From contig NZ_VIGV01000015.1 of NCBI RefSeq assembly GCF_007858445.1, positions 1-64,000 of the forward strand: a stretch of 64,000 bases of DNA, in the 5' to 3' direction. Each line of letters opens with the position of its first letter. Position 1 is the stretch's first letter. Shown here piece by piece: positions 48,885 through 57,283 of the stretch. The notes under the pieces are model-generated. The model did not search any database and was not told the DNA's origin. It saw nothing but the letters and a program-made list of their open reading frames with translations. This stretch comes from Tsukamurella sputi. GTDB lineage: Bacteria; Actinomycetota; Actinomycetes; Mycobacteriales; Mycobacteriaceae. A program made the translations under genes and the position numbers.

Positions 48885-49160
48885 GTGGCACGTGACACCG
48901 AGAGCATCGAGCGCGACATCGAGCGCGCCCGGGAGCAGCTGGCGGCGACGCTGGATCAGCTGGGGGAGCGCGCGGATCCCCGCAAGCTCGCCGAGCAGGC
49001 GCAGCAGTCGGTGGTCGCCACCGTGACCAAGCCCCCGGTGCTGGCGGCGGCTGCGGGCGTCGCCGTGGTGGTGGCTCTCGTCGTGGTCTCCCGCTTCAAG
49101 CGCGGACGCCGCGAGAAGGAGATCATCCGCGCGCTCGCAGAGGGCAGGATCTCGCTCTGA
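48885..49160 (+). CDS. DUF3618 membrane-anchored protein
   Basis: GTG 48885 follows CCGGAGGAAGAGCGAA. The 91-aa product has the DUF3618 signature SIERDIERAREQLAATLDQL, then one membrane span (VLAAAAGVAVVVALVVVSRF) and a basic C-terminus. Such proteins are common in Mycobacteriales, and their role is not known. It is 17 nt after the hydrolase stop and likely co-transcribed. Confidence 0.82.
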   Translation: MARDTESIERDIERAREQLAATLDQLGERADPRKLAEQAQQSVVATVTKPPVLAAAAGVAVVVALVVVSRFKRGRREKEIIRALAEGRISL

Positions 49161-49174
49161 CCTCGATCAGGACG

Positions 49175-49552
49175 ATGACGAAGGGCGGCGCCGGAACCGG
49201 TGCCGCCCTTCTCGTCTCCGCACTGCTCCTCGCCGGGTGCAGCGGCCCGCCGCCCGGCCGGGTCGCGCTGCCGGCCACCTTCCCCGCCGCCGAGGTGCCG
49301 ATCGTCGGCGAGGTGCGCAAGGCCGAGACGATCGAGGTGGGACACCCGATGTGGCGGGTCACCGTCGAGGCCCGGGACACCGTCGCCGCTGCTCGTGCCC
49401 TCCTCGCCGCGGGGCTGGTTCCCGTCGCGCCCGGCGTCCCGCTGGACGCCGGGCGGATCGGGGCCGTCTACCGCGGCCACGGCTACACGGTCGGGATCTC
49501 GTCCGACGACGGTGACGTCACCTACGTCGTGAGTCCCACACCCGGCGTGTGA
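49175..49552 (+). CDS. Putative lipoprotein
   Basis: ATG 49175 starts a 125-aa protein with a lipoprotein signal (ALLVSALLLAGCSGPPPG, lipobox LAGC with Cys22). The mature region is a small mixed fold (ETIEVGHPMWRVTVEARDTV, GIGAVYRG-like segment, VGISSDDGDVTYVVSP). It should be attached to the outer face of the cytoplasmic membrane. The function is unknown. Confidence 0.8.
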   Translation: MTKGGAGTGAALLVSALLLAGCSGPPPGRVALPATFPAAEVPIVGEVRKAETIEVGHPMWRVTVEARDTVAAARALLAAGLVPVAPGVPLDAGRIGAVYRGHGYTVGISSDDGDVTYVVSPTPGV

Positions 49553-49604
49553 CCTCAGGGAATCTCCTGATTCCGTGATCGCGGATCGGCGCTACGCTGG
49601 ATCC

Positions 49605-50330
49605 ATGGAGTTTCCGAAAGCACTGCTCGCCCCCGCCCGCGTGGGGCTGGCCGCAGCGGGCCTGGGGCTCGCCGCCGCCGAGACCTCGGTCGGCCTCGCG
49701 CGCGATGTCGTCGCCATGGCCGCGGACCGGATCGATCCGGGGTCGGGTGACGGGACCCGGCACGAGAATCTGATCACCGCCGCCCAGCGTGTGCCCTCGA
49801 TCGTGCACCGCGTCTCGGATCTGCTCGGTGACGACGGCGCCATCCACCGCGTGGTGGGCCCGGGCGGCGCGGCCGATCGCGTGGCGGACCTGTTCAACGA
49901 GGGGGGATCCGTCGACCGGATCATCCGGCCCGACGGTCCGCTGGACCGCGCGACCCGTGACGGGGGCATCGTCGACGTGCTCACCGCGGAGGACGGTGTC
50001 GTCGCGCAGTTGGCCGCGATGACGGACGCCCTCAACCGGCTCACCCCCACGGTGTCCGCGATGAATCAGCGGATCAGTGACATCGAGACCGTGGTCGGCG
50101 CGGCGAACACCGTCGCCGAACCGGTGACGGACCTCCTGTCGAGCCTGCCGAAGTTCGCGCTGCGCACGGCGAACGAGGTCGCGAAGGCGGCCCAGCCGAG
50201 GCAGCCGCGCCCCGCACGCATCGTCACCGCTCCGGCGGTCGCGGTGCCGCCCGCGGTCGTCGTCACCCCGGTCGAGGTGGGCGAGTCGTCCGCGACGCCC
50301 GCGGAGGACGGCGGGAAGACGGGGAACTGA
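49605..50330 (+). CDS. Hypothetical protein with imperfect internal repeats
   Basis: ATG 49605 gives 241 aa. It has an amphipathic Ala/Leu-rich start (ARVGLAAAGLGLAAAETSVG), then tandem imperfect units around G-x-x-D-R (DDGAIHRVVGPGGAADRVAD, NEGGSVDRIIRPDGPLDRAT, RDGGIVDVLTAEDGVVAQLA), and an Ala/Pro/Val tail. It resembles membrane-peripheral or phasin-like helical proteins. No known domain is visible. It converges with metA, with 4 bases between the stops. Confidence 0.7.
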   Translation: MEFPKALLAPARVGLAAAGLGLAAAETSVGLARDVVAMAADRIDPGSGDGTRHENLITAAQRVPSIVHRVSDLLGDDGAIHRVVGPGGAADRVADLFNEGGSVDRIIRPDGPLDRATRDGGIVDVLTAEDGVVAQLAAMTDALNRLTPTVSAMNQRISDIETVVGAANTVAEPVTDLLSSLPKFALRTANEVAKAAQPRQPRPARIVTAPAVAVPPAVVVTPVEVGESSATPAEDGGKTGN

Positions 50331-50334
50331 GCCG

Positions 50335-51246
50335 TTACCCGCAGCTCGGGTCGAACGGCGTCTCCTGGTAGACGCAGTAGTTCAGCCAGTTGCTGTAGAG
50401 CAGGTTGCCGTGGCCGCGCCACCGGTTGGCAGGAGGCGCGGCGGGGTCGCTCGGGAAGTAGTGCGCGGGCGGCGCAACGGGGAGGCCCTGCTCGCTGTCC
50501 CGCGCGTACTCGAGGGCGAGGGTGTCCGCGTCGTACTCCGGGTGGCCCGTCACGTAGACCTGCCGCCCGTCCCGGCTGGCGGCGAGGTAGACGCCGGCCT
50601 CGTCGCTGACGGCCAGCACGTCGACCAGGCCGGTGGCCTCGATGTCCGCCGCGGCGACGTCCGTGTGCCGCGAGTGCGGAGCCAGGAACTCGTCGTCGAA
50701 TCCGGTGACGACGGGCGATCGCGCGGCGGTGAGCCGGTGGGGGAAGATGCCCGAGAGCTTCTGCGGCAGTTCGTGTTTGCCGATGCCGTAGTGGTGGTAG
50801 AGCGCTGCCTGCGCGCCCCAGCACACGTGCAGGGTGGACTGCACGTTGGACCGCGTCCAGTCGAGGATCCGGGTCATCTCCGGCCAGTAGTCCACGTCCT
50901 CGAAATCCAGACGCTCGATCGGTGCGCCGGTGATGATCAGGCCGTCGAAATGCCGATCGGCCACCTCGTCGAAGGTGGAGTAGAACGAGTCGAGGTGCTC
51001 CGACGCGGTCGTCCGGGAGACGTGGCTCGCCACGCGTAGCAGGGTCGGTTCGATCTGCAGCGGACTGTTGCTGAGCAGGCGCAGCAGCTGGGTCTCGGTG
51101 GTGACCTTCATCGGCATCAGGTTGAGGATGGCGATCCTTATGGGGCGGATGTCCTGATGTCCCGCTCGGTCGTCGGACATGACGAAGACCTGCTCCGCGG
51201 CCAGGACGGCCCTGGCGGGGAGGTCGTGGGGCACGGTGACGGGCAC
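50335..51246 (-). CDS. metA: Homoserine O-acyltransferase, MetA family
   Basis: GTG 51246 gives 303 aa. The MetA motifs are IAILNLMPMK, FDGLIITGAPIERLDFEDVD, STLHVCWGAQAALYHHYG with catalytic Cys, and GHPEYD with catalytic His and Glu. The residue after GAPI is Glu, which in studied enzymes goes with acetyl-CoA rather than succinyl-CoA, so homoserine O-acetylation is predicted. It is the first step of methionine synthesis. Mycobacteriales normally use MetX for this, so a MetA-type enzyme here is notable. No riboswitch is visible upstream. Confidence 0.9.
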   Translation of the reverse strand: MPVTVPHDLPARAVLAAEQVFVMSDDRAGHQDIRPIRIAILNLMPMKVTTETQLLRLLSNSPLQIEPTLLRVASHVSRTTASEHLDSFYSTFDEVADRHFDGLIITGAPIERLDFEDVDYWPEMTRILDWTRSNVQSTLHVCWGAQAALYHHYGIGKHELPQKLSGIFPHRLTAARSPVVTGFDDEFLAPHSRHTDVAAADIEATGLVDVLAVSDEAGVYLAASRDGRQVYVTGHPEYDADTLALEYARDSEQGLPVAPPAHYFPSDPAAPPANRWRGHGNLLYSNWLNYCVYQETPFDPSCG

Positions 51247-51310
51247 TCGACCAGCTTAGTTCAACGACCGTGCCGGCCCTGCGGCCCGGCGGGGTCGTCG
51301 GGGCGCGCGG

Positions 51311-51976
51311 CTACGTGTAGGACTTCGCGCAGACGGTGTACACGGGGTCGTCGAAGAAGTAGCTGCGGTCCCATTCACCCGAGCAGCGGCCGGAGTCCTT
51401 GAGGCCGCCCACCACGGAGACCACGGTGATGGTCCCGGGCGCGCCGCACTGTGCTGCGGCCTTGATCCACGTGCCGGGGACCGGGGCGCTGTAGCAGTAG
51501 TTCACGTTCAGGTTCGGCGTGAGGCAGTACCAGCGGCCCTTCGCGATGGAGGTCTGCTTCTCGGGGCACTTCTCGCCGGCGGGCATCACCTGGGTCACCT
51601 TGTAGGGCGAGCCGCCGTCGTCGCAGTTGCCGACCTTCGGCGCCTCGGGGACGTCGTAGAGGCAGTCGTTGATGCGGAAGAGGGCGCCCGCCCCGGCGGA
51701 GACGGACGCGGTGTCCTTGCCGGGCTCGGCGCCGTTCGAATCGCTGAGCAGGGCGGCCACGACGATCGCGGCGACGAGCGCGACGACCGACGCGACCGCC
51801 ACCACCGCCACGATCACGTTGCGCGTCGAGTTGGGCTTCTTCGGGGGAGGCGGCGGCCCGGGCACGGGGCCGGGGGCGGCGGGGCCGCGGGGCGGCGTGG
51901 GCAGCGGGATCGCCTGCGAGTAGGCCTGGCCCGGCTGAGGCGGGTGCTGGCCGTCGTACGGGCCCGGTCCGGTCAT
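51311..51976 (-). CDS. Membrane-anchored protein with Pro-rich N-terminus and Cys-rich outer domain
   Basis: ATG 51976 overlaps the glycosylase-like stop (ATGA). The 221-aa product has a Pro/Gly/Gln-rich cytoplasmic start, one membrane span (VIVAVVAVASVVALVAAIVV, about residues 56-78) and an exported domain with eight Cys (FRINDCLYDV, VGNCDDGG, GEKCPEKQ, RWYCLTP, NYCYSAP, AAQCGAPG, SGRCSG, YTVCAKS) that may form disulfides. This resembles LppU/SCO5717-like surface proteins. The function is unknown. Confidence 0.75.
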   Translation of the reverse strand: MTGPGPYDGQHPPQPGQAYSQAIPLPTPPRGPAAPGPVPGPPPPPKKPNSTRNVIVAVVAVASVVALVAAIVVAALLSDSNGAEPGKDTASVSAGAGALFRINDCLYDVPEAPKVGNCDDGGSPYKVTQVMPAGEKCPEKQTSIAKGRWYCLTPNLNVNYCYSAPVPGTWIKAAAQCGAPGTITVVSVVGGLKDSGRCSGEWDRSYFFDDPVYTVCAKSYT

Positions 51977-52548
51977 GCCCCAGCCTTCTTCCCGGCCGCC
52001 TTCATCTCCTTCTTGTAGGCGCGCACCTTCTGCAGCGACTCCCCGTCGACCACATCCGCGACAGAGCGGTAGCCGGCCTTGCCGTAGTCGCCGACGGCGG
52101 TGGCCCAGCCGCGCGGTTTGACGCCGAGCTGTTTGCCGACGAGCGCCGCGAAGATCTTCGCCTTCTGCGCGCCGAAACCGGGGAGCGCCTCGATCCGCTT
52201 CACCAGGTCGGCGCCCGACGAGGCCTCGGTCCAGATCCGCTCGGCGTGCCCGTCGTACTCGTCGACGACGATCTGCGCGAGGGCCTGCAGGCGCGCCGCC
52301 ATGGCACGGCCGTACCGGTGGATCGCCGGAGGAGTGGTGCACAGCTCCTCGAACCGGACCGGATCGGCGACCGCGATGTCACGCGGGTCGATGCTGCCGA
52401 ATCGGTCGAGGACCTTCCAGGGACCCGCGAACGCGCGTTCCATGGGGAACTGCTGATCGAGGAGCATGCCCGCGAGCAGCGCGAACGGGTGCTCCGAGAG
52501 CACCGCGTCCGACTCGGGTTCCCCCGTGATGTGCAACGTCACCGCCAT
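51973..52548 (-). CDS. HhH-GPD base-excision repair family protein
   Basis: ATG 52548 or GTG 52557 can start a 191- to 194-aa protein. It has HhH-GPD features: FALLAGMLLDQQFPMERAFA at the N-terminus and the hairpin RIEALPGFGAQKAKIFAALV. The usual catalytic Asp position is followed by a Lys/Ala-rich tail (KKEMKAAGKKAGA). Homologues in Mycobacteriales are annotated as HhH-GPD-type DNA repair proteins. The reaction has not been shown as far as I know. It is coupled to the membrane protein gene downstream. Confidence 0.82.
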   Translation of the reverse strand: MAVTLHITGEPESDAVLSEHPFALLAGMLLDQQFPMERAFAGPWKVLDRFGSIDPRDIAVADPVRFEELCTTPPAIHRYGRAMAARLQALAQIVVDEYDGHAERIWTEASSGADLVKRIEALPGFGAQKAKIFAALVGKQLGVKPRGWATAVGDYGKAGYRSVADVVDGESLQKVRAYKKEMKAAGKKAGA

Positions 52549-52648
52549 GGGCGCCACTTTACTTCAGCCGCGGCTTCGCATACGGGGACCGACGCGGCGG
52601 CTAGGGTTGCAGGTGACGGCCAAGGCGACGCGAAACGAGGAGAAGCGG

Positions 52649-53440
52649 ATGTCGAACATCGACTACGAGGTGCGCGACGAGGTCGCCCACGTGCGGATCA
52701 ACCGACCTGAGAAGCACAACGGCCTCACTCTGGACATGATCGACGACCTGGCGAGGGCCGCCGACCGCGCCAAGAACGACCGCTCTCTGCGTGCCGTGAT
52801 CCTCTCCGGTGAGGGCAGCTCGTTCAGCTCGGGTCTCGATTTCGCCTCCGCGGGCAAGGAGCAGCGTCGCCTGCTGATGAACTTCGTGCCGAAGCGCATC
52901 TCCGCGGCCAACAACTTCCAGGCCGCCGGGTGGGCGTGGCGCAGCGTGCCCGCGCCCGTCATCGCCGTGGTGCACGGCCACTGCTACGGCGGTGGCCTGC
53001 AGATCGCGCTCGGCGCGGACTTCCGTTACGCCTCCACCGAGGCCGACTTCTCGATCCTCGAGGCGAAGTGGGGCCTGATCCCCGACATGTCGATCTCCGC
53101 GTCCATCGCGCAGCTCACCACCATCGACGTGGCGAAGCGCCTCACCATGACGGGCGAGATGTTCACGGCGAAGCAGGCGCTCGACTGGGGCATCGTCACC
53201 GGCGTTTCGGCCGATCCGATGAAGGACGCGCTGGAGCTCGTGGAGAAGCTCAAGGAGCGTTCGCCCGACGCGGTCGCCGCGTCGAAGGCCCTGTTCGAGA
53301 ACACCTGGTACAGCGGCTCGCGGCTCTCCTTCCCCGTCGAGCAGGCGCTGCAGCTGGGCCTGATCCGCGGCAAGAACCACGTCATCGCGCGCACCGCGGC
53401 CGCCAACAAGGAGAAGCCGGTGTTCATCGAGCGGCAGTGA
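52649..53440 (+). CDS. Enoyl-CoA hydratase/isomerase (crotonase) family protein
   Basis: ATG 52649 follows GAGGAGAAGCGG. The 263-aa protein carries the crotonase fold: VAHVRINRPEKHNGLTLDMI, SGEGSSFSSGLDFAS (oxyanion-hole loop), HGHCYGGGLQIALGADFRYA and LEAKWGLIPDMSISASIAQL. The second catalytic Glu of true hydratases is replaced by Asp in IPDMS, as in isomerases such as ECI/ECH2-like enzymes. It acts on acyl-CoA substrates. The exact reaction is open. Confidence 0.88.
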   Translation: MSNIDYEVRDEVAHVRINRPEKHNGLTLDMIDDLARAADRAKNDRSLRAVILSGEGSSFSSGLDFASAGKEQRRLLMNFVPKRISAANNFQAAGWAWRSVPAPVIAVVHGHCYGGGLQIALGADFRYASTEADFSILEAKWGLIPDMSISASIAQLTTIDVAKRLTMTGEMFTAKQALDWGIVTGVSADPMKDALELVEKLKERSPDAVAASKALFENTWYSGSRLSFPVEQALQLGLIRGKNHVIARTAAANKEKPVFIERQ

Positions 53441-53448
53441 CGCTCGCG

Positions 53449-53550
53449 CGGTCCGTCAGCCGCCCGGCCGGACGATGCCGTGATCGGGGGCGAAGACCTG
53501 GCCCCGCCCCTCCGGTCCGTCAGCCGCCCGGCCGGACGATGCCGTGATCG
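53449..53550. repeat. Direct duplication of the response-regulator 3' end
   Basis: A 38-bp sequence at 53449-53486 is repeated exactly at 53513-53550, 64 bp apart. The second copy is the last codons and stop of the response-regulator gene; the first is a spare copy whose minus-strand reading would be VFAPDHGIVRPGG and stop. It is a relic of a local tandem duplication. Confidence 0.85.
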
Positions 53551-54182
53551 AACGCGAAGACGATCGCCTCCGCACGGTTGCGCACGCCCAGCTTGGTGAA
53601 GATCGAGCCGATGTGGCTCTTCACCGTGACGATCGAGATCACCAGTTCCGCGGCGATGTCGTCGTTGGAGAGCCCGCGGCCGACGAGGGCGAGCACGTCC
53701 ACCTCCCGGGAGGTGAGTCGCGCCGAATCGCCCGACGGTGCCGGCGGTGCTGCGGCGCGGTAGGTCTCGAGTACCCGACCGGTGACCGCCGGATCGAGTA
53801 CGGCCTCGCCGGCCGCCACGAGGCGGACGGCGCGGATCAGCTCCTCCGCGGGCGAGTCCTTGAGGACGAATCCCGAGGCGCCGGCCCGCAGCGCCTCCGA
53901 CAGGAGATCGTCGTCGCGGAAGGTGGTGAGCACCAGGACGGGCGGGGCCGAGGCGGACGCCGTGAGTGCCCGCGTGGCCTCCATCCCGCTCATCCGCTTC
54001 ATCCGCAGGTCCATGAGCACCACGTCGGGGGAGGTCTCGGCGACGGCGGCGGCCACCTCGTCGCCGTCGGCGCACTCGCTCACCACGTCGAATCCGTCGC
54101 GGCGGCGCAGGATCCGGCGCAGGCCCAGGCGGACCAGGTCCTGGTCGTCCACGAGCAGCAGGCGGATGGGCGGTTCGGTCAC
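53520..54182 (-). CDS. NarL/LuxR-family response regulator
   Basis: GTG 54182 overlaps the kinase stop (GTGA). The 220-aa protein has a receiver domain (LLLVDDQDLVRLG, phosphoacceptor Asp in VVLMDLRM, Lys in VLKDSP) and a C-terminal LuxR helix-turn-helix (LTSREVDVLALVGRGLSNDD, TVKSHIGSIFTKLGV). It is the partner of the histidine kinase. The target genes are unknown; the divergent small membrane protein and P450 are the nearest candidates. Confidence 0.93.
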   Translation of the reverse strand: MTEPPIRLLLVDDQDLVRLGLRRILRRRDGFDVVSECADGDEVAAAVAETSPDVVLMDLRMKRMSGMEATRALTASASAPPVLVLTTFRDDDLLSEALRAGASGFVLKDSPAEELIRAVRLVAAGEAVLDPAVTGRVLETYRAAAPPAPSGDSARLTSREVDVLALVGRGLSNDDIAAELVISIVTVKSHIGSIFTKLGVRNRAEAIVFAFDHGIVRPGG

Positions 54183-55366
54183 GACGGCTCTCCCTCGGTG
54201 ATCGCCTCGGTGGGGGTGGAGACGGGGAATTCCGCTTCCACCAGCCAGATCCCGTCGATGGGGCCGGTCGTCAGGCGGCCGCCCACGCTCTCGACCCGCG
54301 CGCGCATCCCGTCCAGTCCCGTCCCGCCGGGGGCGCGCCGCGCACCGTCGGGCACGGGGCAGGAGACCCGGACGCCCAGCACGCGGCCCGGCGCCGACGT
54401 GATGCTCACGCAGACCTGTGCGCCTGGAGCGTGTTTGACCGCGTTCGCGAGTGATTCCTGCACCACTCGGTAGGCTGCGAGCCCCGCGGAATCGCTCATG
54501 CCGGCCGCCGTCGCGCGCTGGTCCAGGGTCACTGCGAGCCCTGCCCGCTCGAACGACGCGACCAGTTCGGGGATGTCGGAGAGACCGGGTTGGGCCGACC
54601 CGGCGACGTCGGAGCGCAGCAACTCGATGGTCGAGCGGATGTCCTTCATGGCGGTGCGCCCCTGGGTCTCCGCGTCGCGCAGGGCGTCCACGGCCTCCTG
54701 CCGGTCGTCGTCCGACTCGAGTGCCCGGCGGGCCGCCGTCACGTTCAGCAGCACGACGGCGAGCGAGTGCGCCACGACGTCGTGCACATCGCCGGCGATG
54801 GCCGCCCGCTCGAGCGCGGCTCTGCTGGCCTGCGCCCGCCGTTCGGCGCGCAGCAGCAGGAGCTGGTTCTGCATCAGCCGGCCGACGGCGGCGCCGAAGG
54901 CGACGGTGAGGGCGATCATCCACGCCTGGTGGACGGCGCCGAGCACACCCGCGCTGACCACCACGGCTTCGTACACCACGAGGTGCACGGCCGTGACCTT
55001 GATCGGCGTCACGGCGGCGACCTGCGTGATGGCGAGTACCAGGATCAGGGGAACCACGTCGAGCGACGTGGGCACCGTCCAGAACAGCCCGGCGGCGATG
55101 AGGACCGTGACGGAGTGCGCGGTGAGCGAGAGGTGATCGGTGCGGACGAGCGTGGCGAAGGAGTGGACCAGCGACAGGACGGCCGCCACCGCGAGGAAGA
55201 CCCACTGGAGGCCGTCCGGACGCGCCAGGATGCGCGGCACGATCGCCTCGACCACGAGCGCCAGCATCGCCGCCTCGGTGATCACCATGTAGTACGGCGG
55301 GTATTCGTAGCCGATCGCGGTGAATGCGCGCGCGTAGCGCGCCTCCAACCACCGCAGCCAGCGCAT
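54179..55366 (-). CDS. Sensor histidine kinase, NarL-type (HisKA_3)
   Basis: ATG 55366 gives 395 aa. The N-terminal half has about five membrane segments (YYMVITEAAMLALVVEAIVP, GLQWVFLAVAAVLSLVHSFA and others) with no large extracellular loop, so it may sense the membrane itself, as DesK-like kinases do. The dimerisation/phosphoacceptor motif is IAGDVHDVVAHSLAVV and the ATPase part holds NAVKHAPGA and GTGLDGMRARV. The operon with the response regulator is clear from the overlap. Confidence 0.92.
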   Translation of the reverse strand: MRWLRWLEARYARAFTAIGYEYPPYYMVITEAAMLALVVEAIVPRILARPDGLQWVFLAVAAVLSLVHSFATLVRTDHLSLTAHSVTVLIAAGLFWTVPTSLDVVPLILVLAITQVAAVTPIKVTAVHLVVYEAVVVSAGVLGAVHQAWMIALTVAFGAAVGRLMQNQLLLLRAERRAQASRAALERAAIAGDVHDVVAHSLAVVLLNVTAARRALESDDDRQEAVDALRDAETQGRTAMKDIRSTIELLRSDVAGSAQPGLSDIPELVASFERAGLAVTLDQRATAAGMSDSAGLAAYRVVQESLANAVKHAPGAQVCVSITSAPGRVLGVRVSCPVPDGARRAPGGTGLDGMRARVESVGGRLTTGPIDGIWLVEAEFPVSTPTEAITEGEPS

Positions 55367-55541
55367 GAGCCCGATGGTAGTCCCGCCCACGGCTCCGGTC
55401 GTCCACCCTGGGGCGGAGGCGGACACCCGACCCCGGGCGGACGCCGATTCCCGTCCTGGGCACGCTGACCTGCGCGGTCCTGCTTCGTAGCGTGGGAACC
55501 GACTCGGAACACACACCGAGCGCCGGGAGAAGGAGAAGGCC

Positions 55542-55694
55542 ATGATCACCGTTCTCGTCATCGCAGCGTTCGTCGTCGCCCTCGCGTGGCTCACCCACGA
55601 CCGTGACGGCCTCGACTACGCCGCGCGCGACATCCACCGTGCGATGGCCGAACGCGACCACCGGACCGGGCCGTTCGGCACCGTCGTTCCCTGA
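55542..55694 (+). CDS. Small membrane protein, 50 aa
   Basis: ATG 55542 is preceded by GGAGAAGGAGAAGGCC, one of the best ribosome binding sites in the window. The 50-aa product has one N-terminal span (MITVLVIAAFVVALAWLTH) and an amphipathic, charged tail (DYAARDIHRAMAERDHRTGP). It is divergent from the kinase and 61 bp before the P450. It may be a target or accessory of the two-component system. Confidence 0.65.
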   Translation: MITVLVIAAFVVALAWLTHDRDGLDYAARDIHRAMAERDHRTGPFGTVVP

Positions 55695-55755
55695 CGATCC
55701 GGTTCGACCGCCCGCGCGTCGTGCGCGACGTGCACAATCGACGTAGGAGGACGAT

Positions 55756-57252
55756 ATGACCACGATCACACGCGCCGTCCGATCCGGCATCGGCAGTGGG
55801 CTGGGCGGCACCGTCGCGCGTACCCTCTCGATTCCGGAAGCGGCCTGGCACCTCCGCGAGCCCGGTCGGGCCGGCATCAGCGGCGGGACCTCCGACGATG
55901 CCGGCCCCGTCGACGAGGAGGGCGCCGCCGACCTGTGCTCCGCACCCGCGCTGCCGATGGGGCCGCTGCGCGCATCGCTGACCTACACGTTGCGCGAGGG
56001 CGACGTGATCTTCCGTGCGGTCGACCGCTACGGCGACGTCTTCCGGTCCGAGTTCATGGGCGGTCCGGGCCGGATCGTCATGGTCTCCAATCCCGCGCAC
56101 ATCGCCTCGCTGATGTCGCGGCCCGAGGGTGCGCCGTCGGCTACCCGGTTCTCGCCGCTGCGGCCCATCGTGGGGCCGGACTCGGTGCTCACGGCCGTCG
56201 GCCCGCGGCACAAGCAGCAGCGCGGCCTGCTGCTGCCGCAGTTCCACGGCCGCGCCGTGGCGGAATATCAACAGCGCATCGACGCGGCCACCGAGCGCCG
56301 GATCGACGAGTGGCAGCCGGGGGAGCCGGTGGCGCTGGCGGACATCGGCCAGCAGATCACGCTGGACGTGATCATGTCGGCGGTCTTCGGCATCGACGAC
56401 GAGTCCGGCGCCACCAGAGCCGAGCGCGCGGTGCGGTCGTCGATGATCCGGCTGCTGCACCTGTCCACGCACCCACTCGCGACCGCGGTCCAACTCGTGA
56501 ACGCACGCAGCCGGGAACCGCGCGGCGTGCTGAAGATGGTGCTCCGTCCCCTCGACGCGGCGATCTACGCCGTGATCGCCGAGCGGCGTCGCGAGGGCGC
56601 CGACGGGCCGGACGGCGGGGGCCGCTCCGACATCCTGACGGTGCTCATGGCGGCGCGCGGCGACGACGGTGCGCCCCTGGGCGACAGCGAGATCCGGGAC
56701 GAGCTGCTCACCCTGGTGCTCGCGGGGCACGAGACCACGTCGAACTCGGTGGCGTGGACCTTCGAGCGTCTCACCCGCAATCCCGAGGTCTACCGTCGCG
56801 CCGTGCTCGCCGCCCGCGAGGATGACGAGGCCTACCTCGAGGCGCTGATCAACGAGTCGATGCGCAGCCGCCCGGTGGTGCCGGTGGTCGCGCGGGAGCT
56901 GCTGTCGGACTGGCGGTTCGGTCCCTACATCGTGGACCGCGGAGTGATCGCGCTGATCTCGATCCTCCTTCTGCACCACCGCGAGGACCTCTACCCGCGT
57001 CCGTACGCCTTCGACCCCGAGCGGTTCCTCGGCGTCAAGCCCTCGCCGCAGAAGCTGATGCCCTTCGGCGGGGGCAACCGGCGGTGCCTCGGATCCGGGC
57101 TGGCGATGGCGGAGTTGCGCGTGGTGGTCACCCAGATCCTCAAGCGGGTCGACCTGGCGATGACCGACGCGCCCGCGGAACAGCCGAAGCACCGCAACGT
57201 CACCATGATTCCGGGAGCCGGCGGCCTGGTGACCGCGCTCGCCCGGAACTGA
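55756..57252 (+). CDS. Cytochrome P450
   Basis: ATG 55756 has AGGAGGACGAT upstream. The 498-aa protein shows the I-helix oxygen-binding motif AGHETTSN, an ExxR helix in EALINESMRSRPVV, and the heme-thiolate loop FGGGNRRCLG with the axial Cys. The N-terminal 60 residues are Gly/Ala-rich and not membrane-spanning. It hydroxylates an unknown substrate with partner ferredoxin not encoded nearby. No terpene, PKS or lipid gene is adjacent to suggest the substrate. Confidence 0.93.
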   Translation: MTTITRAVRSGIGSGLGGTVARTLSIPEAAWHLREPGRAGISGGTSDDAGPVDEEGAADLCSAPALPMGPLRASLTYTLREGDVIFRAVDRYGDVFRSEFMGGPGRIVMVSNPAHIASLMSRPEGAPSATRFSPLRPIVGPDSVLTAVGPRHKQQRGLLLPQFHGRAVAEYQQRIDAATERRIDEWQPGEPVALADIGQQITLDVIMSAVFGIDDESGATRAERAVRSSMIRLLHLSTHPLATAVQLVNARSREPRGVLKMVLRPLDAAIYAVIAERRREGADGPDGGGRSDILTVLMAARGDDGAPLGDSEIRDELLTLVLAGHETTSNSVAWTFERLTRNPEVYRRAVLAAREDDEAYLEALINESMRSRPVVPVVARELLSDWRFGPYIVDRGVIALISILLLHHREDLYPRPYAFDPERFLGVKPSPQKLMPFGGGNRRCLGSGLAMAELRVVVTQILKRVDLAMTDAPAEQPKHRNVTMIPGAGGLVTALARN

Positions 57253-57283
57253 GCGCCCAGACCCGGCCGCCGCGTCGGGGCGC

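Noticed and set aside
51247-51310. SAM riboswitch before metA
   Set aside because: metA reads leftward from 51246; only 64 bp separate it from the next gene and no conserved riboswitch core is seen.
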